DNA of 6,743 nt from the NCBI GenBank assembly GCA_947632165.1, contig CANROI010000076.1:1-6743 (forward strand), read 5' to 3'. The notes under the pieces are model-generated. The model worked only from the letters and a program-made list of their open reading frames with translations, was not told where the DNA came from and ran no database searches. The position numbers and the translations under genes are program-made. Shown piece by piece: positions 5,001 to 6,743 of the stretch. Origin of the DNA: an uncultured Clostridia bacterium. Its GTDB lineage: Bacteria; Bacillota; Clostridia; Christensenellales; Borkfalkiaceae. Every line of letters starts with the position of its first letter. Within the stretch, counting starts at the first letter, position 1.

Positions 5001-5102
5001 TCACGGAAATTCTTTTCGAACGACACCCCCTCAGTCACCTACGGTGACAGCTCCCCCTCAAGGGGGAGCCAAGGGAGGTGGCGTGAGCAAAGAATTTCGT
5101 GA
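5001..5102. repeat. Palindromic MITE-like element with nested hairpins, abutting nrdD
   Basis: The ends are imperfect inverted repeats: TCACG-AAATTCTTT near 5001-5015 (one extra G) pairs with the complement at 5089-5102, and weaker pairing continues inward through CACC (5024-5027) with GGTG (5077-5080). Inside are two perfect hairpins: GTCACC-TAC-GGTGAC (5034-5048) and GCTCCCCCT-CA-AGGGGGAGC (5050-5069). The element ends 3 nt from the nrdD stop codon. Units containing GCTCCCCCT-loop-AGGGGGAGC beside a GTCA...TGAC stem are, from memory, common intergenic repeats in gut Clostridia. There is no transposase, and no clear target-site duplication is visible. Confidence 0.7.
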
Positions 5103-5105
5103 ACT

Positions 5106-6743
5106 TTACAGGTGCAGCACCCGATCCTTGATCTCCTGCGTCCTGCCCTGGTTCCAATACTGCGTACCGATATAGCCGCAGGTCCGGCGGGCGACGTTCA
5201 TCTTGGACTGGTCGCGGTTGTGGCAGTAAGGGCATTCCCAAAGCAGCTTGCCGTCCTCCTCCACGATCGTGATTTCGCCGTCGTAGCCGCAGACCTGGCA
5301 GTAGTCGCTCTTGGTGTTGAGCTCGGCGTACATGATATTGTCGTAGATGTACTGCATCACGGAGAGCACGGCGGGAATATTGTCCTGCATGTTGGGCACC
5401 TCGATATAACTGATCGCGCCGCCGGGCGAGAGCTGCTGGAACTCGCTCTCGAACTTGAGCTTGGTGAACGCGTCGATCTTCTCGGTGACGTGGACATGGT
5501 AACTGTTCGTGATATAGTTCTTATCGGTGACGCCCTCGATGATCCCGAACCGCTTTTGGAGAGCCTTGGCAAACTTATAGGTCGTGCTCTCGAGCGGGGT
5601 GCCGTAGAGGGAGAAGTCGATGTTGTGCTTCTGCTTCCATTCCTTGCATTTATCGTTCATGTGCTGCATGACGGCGAGGGCGAAAGGCTTCGCCTCGGGA
5701 TCGGTGTGCGACTTGCCCGTCATGTACTTCGTGCATTCATAGAGCCCGGCGTATCCGAGCGAGATCGTCGAATACCCGCCATAGAGGAGCTTATCGATCG
5801 TCTCCCCCTTCTTGAGCCGCGCGAGCGCGCCGTACTGCCAAAGGATGGGCGCCGCGTCCGAGAGGGTGCCCTTCAGCCGGTTGTGACGCTCCATGAGCGC
5901 CCTGTGGCAGAGCTCGAGCCGTTCGTCGAAGATCTCCCAGAACCGCTTTTCGTCCCGTTCGGAAGAGAGCGCCACGTCCACGAGATTGATCGTGACGACC
6001 CCTTGGTTGAATCTGCCGTAGTACTTCGGCTTGCCGTTCTCGTCGACATAGGGCGTCAAAAAGCTGCGGCAGCCCATACAGGTATAGCAATGCCCTTCGC
6101 CGTTCTTGTCGATCTTATACTCGAGCATCTTCTTTTCGGAGATATAGTCGGGCACCATGCGCTTTGCGGTGCATTTTGCCGCGAGCTCGGTGAGGTACCA
6201 ATACTTGCTCCCTTCGCGGACGTTGTCCTCTTCGAGGACGTAGATGAGCTTGGGGAACGCCGGCGTGACCCAGACGCCCGCCTCGTTCTTCACGCCTTGA
6301 ATGCGCTGGTTGAGCGTCTCTTCGATGATCATCGCAAGATCTGCCCGCTCGCGCTCGTTGCGCGCCTCGCCGAGGTACATGAACACCGTGACGAAGGGGG
6401 CCTGTCCGTTCGTGGTAAGGAGGGTGACGACCTGATATTGGATGGTCTGAATGCCCTTCCGGATCTCCTCGCGGAGCCGCTTCTCGGCAATGCGCGCAAT
6501 GGTATCCTCCATCACGCCGACGTCGGCGAGCTCTTCGGCGACCTCTGCGCGGATCTTTTGACGGCTGATGTCTACAAAGGGCGCAAGATGGGTGAGCGAG
6601 ATGGACTGCCCGCCGTATTGGTTGGAGGCGACCTGCGCGATGATCTGCGTCGCGATGTTGCAAGCCGTGGAGAAGGAATGGGGCTTCTCGATGAAGGTGC
6701 CGGAGATGACCGTGCCGTTCTGCAGCATGTCCTCGAGGTTGAC
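5106..6743 (-). CDS. nrdD: Anaerobic ribonucleoside-triphosphate reductase, N-terminus beyond window
   Basis: Class III ribonucleotide reductase: a cytosolic, oxygen-sensitive glycyl-radical enzyme that reduces ribonucleoside triphosphates to dNTPs. The frame is open to the window edge, so 545 C-terminal residues are visible; the true start and any ATP-cone domain lie outside. An internal ATG at 6728 is not the start, because conserved sequence (VNLED) continues upstream of it. Counting the first visible codon as 1, Cys28 in TACNI and Cys225 in MGCRSFL match the conserved active-site cysteines of the barrel. GTPLES follows at about 381-386. The C-terminal zinc site has Cys482/Cys485 and Cys504/Cys507. 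The radical loop RRTCGYIG places the radical glycine at about 523. All key residues are present, so the enzyme should be functional. Its activase gene nrdG lies downstream on the same strand, 470 nt away. Confidence 0.98.
   Translation of the reverse strand, partial: VNLEDMLQNGTVISGTFIEKPHSFSTACNIATQIIAQVASNQYGGQSISLTHLAPFVDISRQKIRAEVAEELADVGVMEDTIARIAEKRLREEIRKGIQTIQYQVVTLLTTNGQAPFVTVFMYLGEARNERERADLAMIIEETLNQRIQGVKNEAGVWVTPAFPKLIYVLEEDNVREGSKYWYLTELAAKCTAKRMVPDYISEKKMLEYKIDKNGEGHCYTCMGCRSFLTPYVDENGKPKYYGRFNQGVVTINLVDVALSSERDEKRFWEIFDERLELCHRALMERHNRLKGTLSDAAPILWQYGALARLKKGETIDKLLYGGYSTISLGYAGLYECTKYMTGKSHTDPEAKPFALAVMQHMNDKCKEWKQKHNIDFSLYGTPLESTTYKFAKALQKRFGIIEGVTDKNYITNSYHVHVTEKIDAFTKLKFESEFQQLSPGGAISYIEVPNMQDNIPAVLSVMQYIYDNIMYAELNTKSDYCQVCGYDGEITIVEEDGKLLWECPYCHNRDQSKMNVARRTCGYIGTQYWNQGRTQEIKDRVLHL

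Larger units (their letters stand above)
4636..5105. other. 470-nt repeat-filled spacer between nrdD and nrdG
   Basis: No recognisable conserved gene lies here. From left to right it contains an AT-rich palindrome, the tandem array, the 36-nt palindrome, the degenerate direct repeat, small hairpins including GCCGAA-CCCT-TTCGGC (4926-4941), and the 102-nt MITE-like element. I found no convincing housekeeping promoter for nrdG on the minus strand and no intrinsic terminator after nrdD, so read-through from nrdD is the simplest way to transcribe nrdG. Confidence 0.8.

Noticed and set aside
5050..5069. Intrinsic terminator for nrdD
   Set aside because: The GC-rich hairpin is strong, but on the minus strand it is followed by TGTCACCG, with no T-run.
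4057..5175. Plus-strand frame covering nrdG and the repeat island
   Set aside because: It is antisense to nrdG, whose motifs are complete, and then runs through repeats giving low-complexity Cys/Gly/Pro peptide (NDCGGVPSDCGG). No homology or start signal supports it.

Overview
The window looks like a chromosomal segment from a GC-rich member of the Clostridia, probably an anaerobe. I infer this from the mini-RNase III, RlmB and SigH-type gene order known from Firmicutes, the oxygen-sensitive class III ribonucleotide reductase genes, and Gram-positive-style promoters and Shine-Dalgarno sites. I cannot name a genus. Nothing here is a clear prophage, CRISPR array, tRNA, rRNA or complete insertion sequence.

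Left block (1-2631, minus strand): four closely packed genes transcribed leftwards, mrnC -> rlmB -> sigH -> dnaX. Gaps are 4 nt (mrnC/rlmB), an overlap of 20-32 nt (rlmB/sigH) and 8 nt (sigH/dnaX); dnaX runs off the left edge. A strong extended -10 promoter sits directly at the mrnC start codon. The unit would co-express 23S rRNA processing (mini-RNase III), 23S rRNA methylation (RlmB), an alternative sigma factor of the SigH/Spo0H type and the replication clamp-loader subunit.

Middle block (2632-4113): a divergent promoter region, then a plus-strand gene for a CPA2-type cation:proton antiporter that ends at a good intrinsic terminator.

Right block (4114-6743, minus strand): the anaerobic ribonucleotide reductase pair. 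nrdD (catalytic subunit, 5' end beyond the window) is transcribed first and nrdG (radical-SAM activase) lies downstream. NrdG generates the glycyl radical on NrdD, so they form one functional unit. Unusually, they are separated by a 470-nt spacer packed with repeats: a 5-copy 21-22 bp tandem array, a 36-nt imperfect palindrome, a degenerate 38-nt-period direct repeat, an approximately 102-nt palindromic MITE-like element ending 3 nt from the nrdD stop, and a doubtful 55-codon ORF.

The protein-coding content is conventional. The parts most worth a second look are the repeat island that splits nrdD from nrdG, and the mrnC promoter that implies a leaderless mRNA. I did not find evidence of a new biological system.
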